Positions 23,690-31,576 of a DNA stretch of 46,941 nt are shown here, piece after piece. Position 1 is the stretch's first letter. Every line of letters starts with the position of its first letter. The notes under the pieces were generated by a model. It saw nothing but the letters and a program-made list of their open reading frames with translations. It did not search any database and was not told the DNA's origin. The position numbers and the translations under genes were made by a program. Origin of the DNA: Dehalococcoidia bacterium (GTDB lineage: Bacteria > Chloroflexota > Dehalococcoidia > Dehalococcoidales > UBA1222); the NCBI GenBank assembly GCA_009779255.1, contig WREQ01000006.1:1-46941 (forward strand), read 5' to 3'.

Positions 23690-24074
23690 AGTGCTTTCCC
23701 CGTAAAAACAATAAAGCAACCAGACGCCCGCGCCATCGAAACAACACGGACAATACTGGTTGCTGAAGGTTCTCTGCGTTCCTGCATCTTATTTATCATA
23801 AGACAGCCCGCCTGCAACACCTCGCCTGTGAATATTTTGCTAGAGTCTACTCACACCCACGTAGAGCGTAACATGTTGAAAAGTCACCAGTCAACTTATC
23901 GGCAATAACCAGCACAACATTCATGAAACATTTCCAAAACAATTCGAGTGTATAATATGGACTTCAGTCTGGCTGGACTACAAGCGCATGCAGGAAGTGG
24001 ATGACTTGGGGACGCGGGCGCATTCCCATGAGTTCCATCCGTATTTTGACGCCTGGTTCGCCGTTTTTTCTGTG
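23690..24074. other. Gene-poor stretch between the lipoprotein and thyX
   Basis: No supported gene. GTGTATAAT at about 23948-23956 resembles a plus-strand -10. After it, the plus strand reads 'WLDYKRMQEVDDLGTRAHSH' and 'EFHPYFDAWFAVFSVLA' with codon use like local genes, but there is no usable start and it runs into thyX antisense. It may be a gene remnant. Confidence 0.35.
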
Positions 24075-24713
24075 TTAGCAGTCTATGTCCGCGAATACTT
24101 CAGGAGCCTGCTCTTTCATGACGGCGGCTATTTTACCGGCGACCGCCCTTATCTCCGGCAGTGCCGCCGTGCTTGAGCGCAGTTTGAGGATATGCCGTAT
24201 CTCACGAAAATTCCAAGTGCAGATTATTTCAGTGGCACAGGCGTTAGGCAGCACGTAGCGGGCTATTTCCGGCTTGATTCCGGCATCCAGCAGCCGGCGA
24301 TAGGTGTCCCAGGCGGCTGACATCGACTGATGAAACAGCGTAGTAGCTTCAGCGCTTTTCTCCGCCAGTTCGGGAGGAGTGATATATTCCTCCTGAAGCT
24401 CCTTGACGTAACGCTGGCTGCGCTGGGAGTAGCTGGCGATACGATGGCGCACCAGCTCGTGGGTCAGGGCGCGGGATGCCCGGATGTAAAAGGTGGCGCT
24501 GGCATGTTCAATCAGGCTTTCATGCCCCTGCTTAATTCTGGTTTTAAGCCAGTCCGCGCTGGTGCCGAGCTTATCCCCGCTGGCATAGCAAAGCCGTCCC
24601 GCCTGCTCCAGCAGTTGTTCGCAATCAGGCGTAATCGCCAGCAGTTTTACTTCTACGTCGTAGTCCGTATGCAATTCCTTATCCGTCCGGCTTTGCCCGG
24701 CAGTATCCGCCAT
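24075..24713 (-). CDS. thyX: Flavin-dependent thymidylate synthase ThyX
   Basis: This 212-aa enzyme makes dTMP from dUMP using methylene-tetrahydrofolate and FAD/NADPH, and replaces ThyA. The ThyX motif RHRxxSxxxxSxR is present as 'RHRIASYSQRSQR'. The substrate-binding regions 'GHESLIEHASATFYI' and 'ATEIICTWNFREIRHIL' are also as expected. The N-terminal ~18 residues are variable. It lies 18 bp downstream of the MetE-like pair on the same strand, so it is likely part of that one-carbon transcript. Confidence 0.94.
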   Translation of the reverse strand: MADTAGQSRTDKELHTDYDVEVKLLAITPDCEQLLEQAGRLCYASGDKLGTSADWLKTRIKQGHESLIEHASATFYIRASRALTHELVRHRIASYSQRSQRYVKELQEEYITPPELAEKSAEATTLFHQSMSAAWDTYRRLLDAGIKPEIARYVLPNACATEIICTWNFREIRHILKLRSSTAALPEIRAVAGKIAAVMKEQAPEVFADIDC

Positions 24714-24731
24714 CCTCTGGTTGTTGTTTGA

Positions 24732-25730
24732 CTATATCTCCCGCCTGATATTCGACACAGCCTTTACTATGTTGGTAAGTTTGGCGATGGACTCTTCTGA
24801 ATTTCTGGTTTTCAACCCGCAGTCGGGGCCAATCCAGATGGATTCCTTGTCAAAAAGGGTCAGGGCATGTCGTATGGAAGCCTCAATAGTCTGTTCGCTC
24901 TCTATCTTGTGGCTGTGTACGTCGACGACGCCGTAGGAAATATCTTTGTCGAAGCGGTTGCTGGCGATATAATCCTCGAGTATATGTGTTCGCCGGCAGG
25001 TTTCCAGGTCGAGGTTGTCGACGCTGAGCGAGAGCATATGGCGGTAAACAGGCAGGAAGTCGCCGTAACAGATATGGCAGATGAAGTAGGCGGCGATGCC
25101 GTCGGTTACCATTTCCATTACCTCCCGCGCCAGATCCAGTTCGTCGACGCGGGTGGATATGGCCGGTTCGTCGATTTGTATGATTTTTGCCCCGGCGTCT
25201 ACCAGTGCTTCCACCTCTTTCCGTATTTCACGGGCGATGGCGACGGCGGCTTCGCGCCGGTTGGCGTAATACTCGTTGAACGACCAGTCCATAACCGTGT
25301 AGGGTCCGGTCAGCATCCCCTTCACCGGCTTTTGGGTCAGCGACTGAGCATACCGCCACCAGTCCAGCGTAATCGGGTTGCACCATTCCACGGCGCCGGC
25401 TATCACCGGTTTGCGGTAGTAGCGGTTGCCGTATGAACGCACCAGTTTTCCCGTCTGGAAGCCCTTCATGGTCTCGGCGAAATACGCTACCATGTCTCCG
25501 CGGTACATTTCGCCGTCCACCAGAACGTCCAGCCCTATTTCGTCTTGTTTTTCAATCCAGAACCGGGTGGCCTGCTCCTCAAGCTCCTTGAGTTTTGCGT
25601 ACTCCATCGCGCCGCGGGCGTACTGCGCCCTGGCGGTCAAAAGATAATCCGGCTTGGGCAGGCTTCCCACCGTGGTAGTGGGCAGTAAAGGCAGATACAG
25701 GCCGAGTTGCTCCAGTTTGATTCTAGGCAT
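24732..25730 (-). CDS. Core methionine synthase (MetE C-terminal-type, zinc-containing)
   Basis: This 332-aa protein corresponds to the catalytic half of cobalamin-independent methionine synthase. It begins with 'TTTVGSLPKPDYL'. Zinc ligands are present: His and Cys in 'FICHICYGD', and Cys in 'IGPDCGLKTR'. 'IIQIDEPAI' is the homocysteine-site signature. Stand-alone 'core' MetE proteins occur in archaea and in Dehalococcoides, where published work indicates that a corrinoid-bound methyl group rather than methyl-folate is used (from memory). It overlaps the second MetE-like gene by 8 bp and precedes thyX. The methyl donor here is inference. Confidence 0.85.
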   Translation of the reverse strand: MPRIKLEQLGLYLPLLPTTTVGSLPKPDYLLTARAQYARGAMEYAKLKELEEQATRFWIEKQDEIGLDVLVDGEMYRGDMVAYFAETMKGFQTGKLVRSYGNRYYRKPVIAGAVEWCNPITLDWWRYAQSLTQKPVKGMLTGPYTVMDWSFNEYYANRREAAVAIAREIRKEVEALVDAGAKIIQIDEPAISTRVDELDLAREVMEMVTDGIAAYFICHICYGDFLPVYRHMLSLSVDNLDLETCRRTHILEDYIASNRFDKDISYGVVDVHSHKIESEQTIEASIRHALTLFDKESIWIGPDCGLKTRNSEESIAKLTNIVKAVSNIRREI

Positions 25731-26709
25731 GCTTGCCTCCTATGAATTTATCGCGCAGGCCGACCATGTTTTTCAGCTTGGCAACGGCTCTTTCCTTAGG
25801 CAGGTATTCCAGTCCGCAGGATGGGTTCAGATAGCAGTCATCCACTCCTGGCAGCGCTGACAGCGCCTCCAGCACAGGGAAAATATCCGCCTCGGTTTCC
25901 ATCCGGGTATTGCGCCCGTCTACAAGCCCCAGCCCCAGTTTTTTGCCGATGCCTGAACCGGTCAGGATTTCGACCAGATTGGTGCTGTAGGTAAAGTCCA
26001 GTCCCAGAATATCCACTGGAAGCTGTTGGAGTTCATCACAGACCGGGGCGGCGTCTCCAAAGTATGTGTAGAGAGCCAGCTCCGACGTCCCCTTGCAGCG
26101 GTTTGCTGCCTCCAGCAACGGACGTAACCGCGCAATATCCTGCGGGTTTTGCAGTAGCGACGGTTCGTCTATTTGTATAACGGCGGCTCCGGCTTCGGCT
26201 AGGGCTTTGACCTCTTCGGCTATAACAATGCCTATTGCTTCCATCAGTTCATCGGTGTTGCCGTAGGCTTGGTTTACCGACAGCCGGGCCAGCGTGCAGG
26301 GGCCGGTAAGCACCGGTTTGACGGGCTTCGGCGCGTTGCGCTGAGCGAAAAGAAACTCGTCAAGCACCAGCGGACGCTGCCAGACTATTTTCTCCTGAAC
26401 AATGGGTTGACGATAGTAGGTGTTGGTGTCGAAAAAACGGGACAGTGGGCCGACTTGTACGCCCTGCAGTTTGCCCATGACATGCGAAACTGCGTCGTGC
26501 CAGCGTATATGCCCGTCGGTAAGCAGGTCAACGCCCGCGACAGCTTGAAGCGCGATGGCTTCCCGCGTGACCTCTTCCTCAACGGCTTTCAGCCCCGACA
26601 GGTCTATCTCCTGCCTGTCCAAGCTGGCCAATGCCTTGCGTAGTTGCTGCTCTTGGCTTCCATCCCCGATGCGGGGGAAGCTACCAGTGCTTGCTGCGAT
26701 TAATCTCAC
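25723..26709 (-). CDS. MetE-like paralogue lacking the zinc HxC motif
   Basis: This 328-aa protein is homologous to the MetE barrel. It opens 'STGSFPRIGDGSQEQQLRKA' and contains 'IIQIDEP'-type 'AVIQIDEPSLL' and 'YLNPSCGLEYLPKE'. Where the catalytic copy has the zinc ligands HxC, this one has 'ALYTYFGDA', a feature of the non-catalytic N-terminal half of full-length MetE. The gene comes first and overlaps the catalytic gene by 8 bp, so the pair reproduces the domain order of a full MetE split into two polypeptides. It may bind the methyl donor or be structural; this is inference. GGACAGGAGG precedes the ATG. Confidence 0.8.
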   Translation of the reverse strand: MRLIAASTGSFPRIGDGSQEQQLRKALASLDRQEIDLSGLKAVEEEVTREAIALQAVAGVDLLTDGHIRWHDAVSHVMGKLQGVQVGPLSRFFDTNTYYRQPIVQEKIVWQRPLVLDEFLFAQRNAPKPVKPVLTGPCTLARLSVNQAYGNTDELMEAIGIVIAEEVKALAEAGAAVIQIDEPSLLQNPQDIARLRPLLEAANRCKGTSELALYTYFGDAAPVCDELQQLPVDILGLDFTYSTNLVEILTGSGIGKKLGLGLVDGRNTRMETEADIFPVLEALSALPGVDDCYLNPSCGLEYLPKERAVAKLKNMVGLRDKFIGGKHA

Positions 26710-26720
26710 TATGCCTCCTG

Positions 26721-26757
26721 TCCTAAAAACAAAAACTCAATCACTCCCGTTGGAGTG
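26721..26757 (-). terminator. Intrinsic terminator in the leader of the MetE pair
   Basis: On the minus strand CACTCC-AACG-GGAGTG is followed by ATTGAGTTTTTGTTTTT, then a ribosome-binding site and the ATG. A terminator placed before the first gene implies attenuation. Confidence 0.75.
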
Positions 26758-26907
26758 CGGACTGTATGCATCCTGTAACCACTTACACTCCCCAAGGAGT
26801 AAAGACGACAGCTACTTTAGGTGTTGCTTCAGGGGTTCATCTGGGCGAGACGTCTTCCAGACCTGGATAAGTCCAGCGGTCAGCCGGCTAGCTCGTCACT
26901 GATAACC
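26758..26907 (-). promoter_or_regulatory. Structured leader, putative aptamer upstream of the MetE pair
   Basis: Between promoter and terminator the minus-strand RNA can form a closing helix, GACGA-GCTA (26889-26897) with TAGC-TG-TCGTC (26804-26814), enclosing a CTGGA-CTTA-TCCAG hairpin. The segment GCCCAGATGAACCCC...GCAACACC is loosely like the core of SAM-I riboswitches. A second hairpin, ACTCC-TTGG-GGAGT (26787-26800), shares its GGAGT with the terminator stem and could be a competing structure. I cannot identify the class; SAM-, corrinoid- or tRNA-sensing are possible, and no T-box sequence is seen. Confidence 0.5.
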
Positions 26908-26913
26908 GGAAAC

Positions 26914-26943
26914 ATTATAGCTACCGCCCGTTGGATTAGTCAA
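26914..26943 (-). promoter_or_regulatory. Strong sigma-70 promoter of the MetE-ThyX unit
   Basis: On the minus strand TTGACT (26938-26943) and TATAAT (26914-26919) are 18 bp apart. Transcription would start near 26907 and give a leader of about 200 nt. Confidence 0.75.
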
Positions 26944-27072
26944 TGCGGCTGGAATGATATAGTGGCCGGATTTGGTTGGAGTTGATGAACGTGACCACTC
27001 TTTTTATCCGGCTGCTGGCTTCCGCACATCGCAATCCTTTCTCCAAACCGGCAATCTACGGCGACTCTGCTG

Positions 27073-27081
27073 TGTTATAAT
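27073..27081 (+). promoter_or_regulatory. Extended -10 promoter of glnA
   Basis: TGTTATAAT is a perfect extended -10, about 30 bp before the glnA ATG. No good -35 is visible, which is usual for extended -10 promoters. Confidence 0.55.
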
Positions 27082-27109
27082 GCAGAGTAGTATCTTCATG
27101 GAGGTTACG

Positions 27110-28465
27110 ATGCCCAAGTCCAGCGCCGAAGCCAAGGCTCATGTACTGAAGCAGTGCAAGGAAAACGACGTGCGTTTCATTCGCATCTGGTTTACCGACG
27201 TGCTTGGCATACTCAAGAGCTTTGCCATCAACATTAATGAACTGGAAAGAGCGCTGGAAGAGGGGGCAGGCTTCGACGGATCCTCTATTGAGGGTTACAC
27301 GCGTATTGAAGAGAGCGACATGATCGCCTTGCCTGACCCTGAGACTTTTCGCATCATTCCGTGGGGACCCAAAGATAATGCGGCGGCGCGCATGTTCTGC
27401 GACGTGCTACTGCCCGACGGCCGTCCCTTTGAGGGGGACCCCCGCTATGTTCTGAAAAAGGTGCTGAAGCGGGTTGCTGATATGGGCTACACCTTCTACG
27501 TGGGGCCCGAACTGGAGTTTTTTTATTTCAGGAAAAGTGCGGACAGCGTCATTCAGCATGATACCGAGTTTCTTGATGCCGGCGGCTACTTTGATCTGAC
27601 ACCGCTGGATGAGGCATCAGACCTGCGCCGCGAGACGGTGCTGACGCTGGAGCAGATGGGCGTCGGTGTGGAGTGTTCGCATCATGAGGGCGCCCCATCT
27701 CAGCATGAAATCGCCATACGCTATGCCGATGCGCTTACCATGGCAGACAATGTCATGACCTATCGCTTGGTGGTCAAGGAGATTGCGCATCGCAACGGCG
27801 TATATGCTACTTTCATGCCCAAACCGGTTTTTGGCGTTAACGGCTCCGGTATGCACGTGCATCAGTCGCTTTTCAAGGGTAATTCCAATGTTTTCTTTGA
27901 TAATGATGGTCCTTGCTATCTCTCGAAGCTGGCGCATAGCTATGTGGCAGGGTTGTTGTCCCACGCGCACGAAATCACCGTTGTCACCAATCAATGGGTC
28001 AACTCCTACAAGCGGCTGGTTCCCGGCTACGAAGCGCCGGTTTATATCTCGTGGGCGCAGCGCAACCGCTCCGATCTGATACGCATCCCCCAGTACAAGC
28101 CTGGGCGCGAGGCTGCCACGCGTATTGAGTTCCGCTCGCCGGATCCGGCCTGCAATCCATATCTTGCCTTTGCCGTGATGCTGACGGCGGGACTGGATGG
28201 CATCGAGAAGGGCATGGTGCCTCCCGAACTTGTCGAAGAGAATGTTTACGAGATGAGCGAAGAAGAGCTTCGCAGGCGCGGCATCGGGCTTCTGCCCGCC
28301 GATCTGCAGCAGGCCGTCGAGGCTGCGGAAAAGAGTGAGATTGTAAAAAAGGCACTGGGTGAACATACTTTCCGCGCCTTTATCGGGAACAAAAAGCGCG
28401 AGTGGGCGCAGTACCGCATGCATGTTACCGATTATGAGAGGACGCGCTACCTGCCGATACTTTAA
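27110..28465 (+). CDS. glnA: Glutamine synthetase type I
   Basis: This 451-aa enzyme makes glutamine from glutamate, ammonia and ATP. 'GFDGSSIEGYTRIEESDM' (N-terminal beta-grasp) and 'YVGPELEFFYF' are family signatures. 'NGSGMHVHQSL' and 'PGREAATRIEFRSPDPACNPYL' hold metal- and nucleotide-binding residues. The C-terminal segment reads 'EENVYEMSEEELRRRGI', the pattern of the shorter GSI-alpha group, which lacks the adenylylation loop. The ATG at 27110 is chosen for its GGAGG 6 bp upstream; the ORF-track start adds 46 non-family residues. Confidence 0.95.
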   Translation: MPKSSAEAKAHVLKQCKENDVRFIRIWFTDVLGILKSFAININELERALEEGAGFDGSSIEGYTRIEESDMIALPDPETFRIIPWGPKDNAAARMFCDVLLPDGRPFEGDPRYVLKKVLKRVADMGYTFYVGPELEFFYFRKSADSVIQHDTEFLDAGGYFDLTPLDEASDLRRETVLTLEQMGVGVECSHHEGAPSQHEIAIRYADALTMADNVMTYRLVVKEIAHRNGVYATFMPKPVFGVNGSGMHVHQSLFKGNSNVFFDNDGPCYLSKLAHSYVAGLLSHAHEITVVTNQWVNSYKRLVPGYEAPVYISWAQRNRSDLIRIPQYKPGREAATRIEFRSPDPACNPYLAFAVMLTAGLDGIEKGMVPPELVEENVYEMSEEELRRRGIGLLPADLQQAVEAAEKSEIVKKALGEHTFRAFIGNKKREWAQYRMHVTDYERTRYLPIL

Positions 28466-28489
28466 ACGCGAAGAAGCGTGGGCGCCGAC

Positions 28490-28841
28490 ATGAAAGAAAT
28501 TCTGACGGATGTAGCTGTTGCGGCAGGCGTCATCTGGGTGGTGGTGTGGGGTGTCGTTTCATTCCTGCGCGTGGAAATCAAGGCGCTGATTGGACGCGGG
28601 TCCATCGTGCAGCTCGAGACAGCCGTTACAACAAGGGACTGGCCACCTGCTGCTTGGGTTGGAGTTTATGATAGCCGCCGACATCATCAACCCCGCGATA
28701 GAGCCTGCCCTGAAGGAAGCGGGTATACTGACCGTAATCGTGGCCATCTGCGCCACTGTTTTTTTCTTAACCGCGAGATGCATAGCGTCGGCAAATAATT
28801 CAGGGAGAGCAAGGCCATGTCTGAACGTCCTGTCTTTATAA
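28490..28841 (+). pseudogene. Frameshifted DUF1622 membrane protein
   Basis: One frame gives 'MKEILTDVAVAAGVIWVVVW' and 'GVVSFLRVEIKALIGRG', a first membrane span and loop. Near 28620-28635 the homologous sequence jumps frame, continuing as 'LQQGTGHLLLGLEFMIAADI' and 'INPAIEPALKEAGILTVIVA'. 'HLLLGLEFMIAADII' is the hallmark of DUF1622. Neither frame alone makes a full protein of about 110 residues, so a 1- or 2-nt indel has broken the gene, unless the sequence contains an error. The end runs past the rlmN start. Confidence 0.7.
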
Positions 28842-29863
28842 CAGATCTAAGCCCGTCCCAGGTCGGGGAGCTGATGGCGTCCTTCGGCCAGCCCTCCTAT
28901 CGCTCCGGAGCGTTGCTGCGCTGGGTGTATCAGAAACGTGCCTCCTCGTTTGATGCTATGTCGGATCTCCCCAGAGACTTGCGTGTCCGGCTCGGGGAAA
29001 AACTGACCCTGTCCAGTGTGTCCGAAATAGAACTCCGGACAGCGCGTGACGGTACGCAGAAGGTTCTTCTGGTGCTGTGGGATGGGCGCAGCATTGAAAC
29101 GGCGCTGATACCCTCGGCTAAGTCCCAGTTCACGGTGTGCGTCTCCTCGCAGGTGGGCTGCGCCATCGGATGCCCCTTCTGCGCCACTGGACAGCAGGGT
29201 TACGAGCGCAATCTGGCTTCTTCCGAAATCTGCGACCAAGTACTGTATTTCGCAAGGCGGATGGAGGGTGGAGAGACTATCTCCAATATTGTTTTCATGG
29301 GTATGGGCGAGCCGTTCGCCAATTACCTTGACGTCATGGTGGCTGTGGGGCGTCTTAACGCGGAGTGGGGATTCGGGATAGGGGCGCGCCATATCACCAT
29401 CTCTACAGCGGGGCATATCCCTGGCATACAAAAGCTCGGCAAGGAAAAATTGCAGGTCGGGCTTGCCGTATCCCTGCACGCTCCGGACGACCTGCTCAGG
29501 AACCGGCTGGTGCCCATGAATCGTAAATACCCGTTGGGAAAGCTGATTCCGGCCTGCGACGCCTACGTGCAGGCCACCGGCAGGCGCGTCACTTTCGAAT
29601 ACGCCATGTTCGATGGCATCAACGACTCCATGGAGCAGGCGCGGGAACTGGCGCATCTTTTGCGCGGTCTCAACTGTCATATCAACCTGATTAGCGCCAA
29701 TCCGACTGCCGGTTGCACCTATAAGCCGTCATTGAAAGAGACGGCGATGGCCTTTGAAGCGGAGTTGGCGCGTTTGCGCATACCGGTCACGCTGCGCAGG
29801 AGTTACGGCGGGGAAATAGATGCCGCTTGTGGGCAGCTCAAAAGTCGGTGGGGTGGTGTGTGA
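28817..29863 (+). CDS. rlmN: 23S rRNA (adenine2503-C2)/tRNA methyltransferase RlmN
   Basis: This 348-aa radical-SAM enzyme methylates A2503 of 23S rRNA and A37 of some tRNAs. The cluster motif CxxxCxxC is 'CAIGCPFC'; the methyl-carrying cysteine is in 'GGEIDAACGQL' near the C-terminus. 'FMGMGEPFANYLDVM' and 'NPTAGCTYKPS' are typical. The N-terminal RlmN accessory domain has 'PSYRSGALLRWVYQKRASSF'. GGGAGA lies 8 bp before the ATG. Confidence 0.95.
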   Translation: MSERPVFITDLSPSQVGELMASFGQPSYRSGALLRWVYQKRASSFDAMSDLPRDLRVRLGEKLTLSSVSEIELRTARDGTQKVLLVLWDGRSIETALIPSAKSQFTVCVSSQVGCAIGCPFCATGQQGYERNLASSEICDQVLYFARRMEGGETISNIVFMGMGEPFANYLDVMVAVGRLNAEWGFGIGARHITISTAGHIPGIQKLGKEKLQVGLAVSLHAPDDLLRNRLVPMNRKYPLGKLIPACDAYVQATGRRVTFEYAMFDGINDSMEQARELAHLLRGLNCHINLISANPTAGCTYKPSLKETAMAFEAELARLRIPVTLRRSYGGEIDAACGQLKSRWGGV

Positions 29864-29925
29864 AGCGCGGTGGGGTGCCTATTCTATGTTTGGTTGGGGA
29901 CAATAGCGAGCGTTCTAAGCAGTTG

Positions 29926-30546
29926 TCATGAAGCAGTTTTGAATATCTCCGCGACAAGACAAGTTCTGGCATAGAACGCCCGACTTTTTGAACCATGACC
30001 GGCGCCTTTAGTTCTGGCCTGAATCCATTTGCCGTCGATACCGGTAAGACTGTCAAATCCGTAGTCAATCAGTTTTTGCCTGATTAAATCATAGTCGGCC
30101 TGTATTTCTTTAATCAGATTATCGTCTTCCGCGTAATCGAGGCTTGTTACGCTTAACAGTTTAGAAGATTCTGCATTTTTGCCATCCCACGTTACGGCGC
30201 AGAACACCAGTGATTTGAGTTTGTCCCAGCAATGACTTTCAAAAAACTCTGATTTTCGCAGTTCATCTTCATTGAGCATCGTGATTGCCATGGTTTCTTT
30301 GGGAACAAGGTTATCTTTAACGTAGTGAAAGCTTACGGATTTTATTTCATAGGACAAGCCATTGGGAGCTTTTGACACGTTGGTTTCCAGTCCGGCAAGT
30401 TTCTCTAACAGCAGTCCCTTCCACCCCTTATTTTGCTTTCCGGTTTCGTAGGTGGTTACGCCGTATTTTACTGCTAATTCGCGCAGGTCATGTCCTATAA
30501 ATTTCTGCAGGTTCTTAATTGCTGTTGCTCTTGTTACAATTTTCAT
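29926..30546 (-). CDS. MutH/Sau3AI-like type II restriction endonuclease
   Basis: This 206-aa protein resembles the MutH/Sau3AI family: 'NKGWKGLLLEKLAG' followed by 'APNGLSYEIKSVSFHYVK' and 'VPKETMAITML'. The E-x-K of the PD-(D/E)xK site is 'EIK'; where an Asp is expected a few residues earlier the sequence has 'APNG', so the first acidic ligand is uncertain. The start at 30546 overlaps the methyltransferase stop by 4 bp (ATGA) and has GAGGT upstream; the ORF-track start is six codons earlier. With the adjacent adenine methyltransferase it forms a restriction-modification pair. The recognition site is unknown; GATC is a guess from the family. Confidence 0.7.
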   Translation of the reverse strand: MKIVTRATAIKNLQKFIGHDLRELAVKYGVTTYETGKQNKGWKGLLLEKLAGLETNVSKAPNGLSYEIKSVSFHYVKDNLVPKETMAITMLNEDELRKSEFFESHCWDKLKSLVFCAVTWDGKNAESSKLLSVTSLDYAEDDNLIKEIQADYDLIRQKLIDYGFDSLTGIDGKWIQARTKGAGHGSKSRAFYARTCLVAEIFKTAS

Positions 30547-31466
30547 TTTTGTGACCTCAAGCATTTGTCGATAGGCTTGCGTTCATCTTCGTTAAAAAAT
30601 CTCTCTACCAGCATGTATTCAGAAGTCATCTCTGCCGTGGCTGTAGCCAATTTTGAGAATGACGGTTGCTTGACCTGGATGTTTCTATTCAGGGACTCAA
30701 ACCTTTTGATGGATAGGTCTAGATATGGCTTTGCTGTGTCTATCCCTACGAAGTTGCGTTTGTAAAAATATGAAACCAATCCTGTGGTTGAGCTTCCTGT
30801 GAAAGGATCTACGATTAAATCTTTTTCATTTGTGCTGGCTAAGATGATTCGTTTTAATAGTGAACTTGGTTTTTGTGTCGGATGCTTTCCGAATTTCTTT
30901 TCTGTCGCTGGAGGTGTATTAATAGACCATACGGATCTCATTTGCGTATTTGGTTTTTTTAGCTGGTCATCAGTCCATGCTCCGTTTCGCATGGCATGAT
31001 AGTTAAAGGTGTGTTTGGCCTTTTTATCTTTTCTTGCCCACAGTAAGGTTTCGTGGCTGGCAGTAAAAAATCGACAACTCAGATTTGGCGCGGCATTTGG
31101 TTTCAACCACGCAATATCATTCAAAAAATGGAAGCCATTTAGTTCAAGCGCAAACCCACATTGGTAAATTGAGTGATACGTACCGCTAATCCAGATTGTC
31201 CCGTTGGGTTTTAGTATTCTGTGGCAGGCTTTTATCCAATCCATGTGGAACTCAAAGTTTTTCTTGGAACCATTGCTCAGATCCCACTCACCCTTTTTGA
31301 CACTCACTCTTTTTCCGTTTTGGCATGTGAAGCTACCGGACGAAAGAAAGTATGGCGGGTCGGCGAAAACCATGTCCGCCGAGTTCTCTTCCATAGAATT
31401 GAGCAACTCAATGCAATCGGACAGATATAACTTAAAATTGGGCTTTTCGTAATATGGTACAATCAC
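30543..31466 (-). CDS. Type II DNA N6-adenine methyltransferase (beta class)
   Basis: This 307-aa enzyme has motif IV 'DPPYFLSSGSFTCQNGK' near the N-terminus and motif I 'VDPFTGSSTTGLVS' near the C-terminus, which is the beta-class order. 'ISGTYHSIYQCGF', 'KPNAAPNLSCRFFTASHETL' and 'KHPTQKPSSLL' match the DpnA/MboII-type group. The start is GTG after GAGGG, and a TATAAT lies at 31501-31506 on the minus strand. It is first in the two-gene restriction-modification unit, so methylase is made before nuclease. The region is AT-richer than its surroundings, suggesting acquisition. Confidence 0.88.
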   Translation of the reverse strand: MIVPYYEKPNFKLYLSDCIELLNSMEENSADMVFADPPYFLSSGSFTCQNGKRVSVKKGEWDLSNGSKKNFEFHMDWIKACHRILKPNGTIWISGTYHSIYQCGFALELNGFHFLNDIAWLKPNAAPNLSCRFFTASHETLLWARKDKKAKHTFNYHAMRNGAWTDDQLKKPNTQMRSVWSINTPPATEKKFGKHPTQKPSSLLKRIILASTNEKDLIVDPFTGSSTTGLVSYFYKRNFVGIDTAKPYLDLSIKRFESLNRNIQVKQPSFSKLATATAEMTSEYMLVERFFNEDERKPIDKCLRSQK

Positions 31467-31576
31467 GATCTAAATCCCTCTAACTGAACAGGTTGTGCCA
31501 ATTATAGATGTTTTGGAGGGTGTGCGCTACCGGAAAAGTTACAAAACCCGTTTGGTAGCCATTTGGAAATGTTGCT

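Noticed and set aside
23681-23908. 75-codon plus-strand ORF upstream of thyX
   Set aside because: Composition is not protein-like and there is no ribosome-binding site or homology pattern.
27617-28423. 268-codon antisense ORF in glnA
   Set aside because: Mirror of glutamine synthetase codons; composition unlike a real protein.
28847-29680. 277-codon antisense ORF in rlmN
   Set aside because: Shadow of rlmN without start signals.
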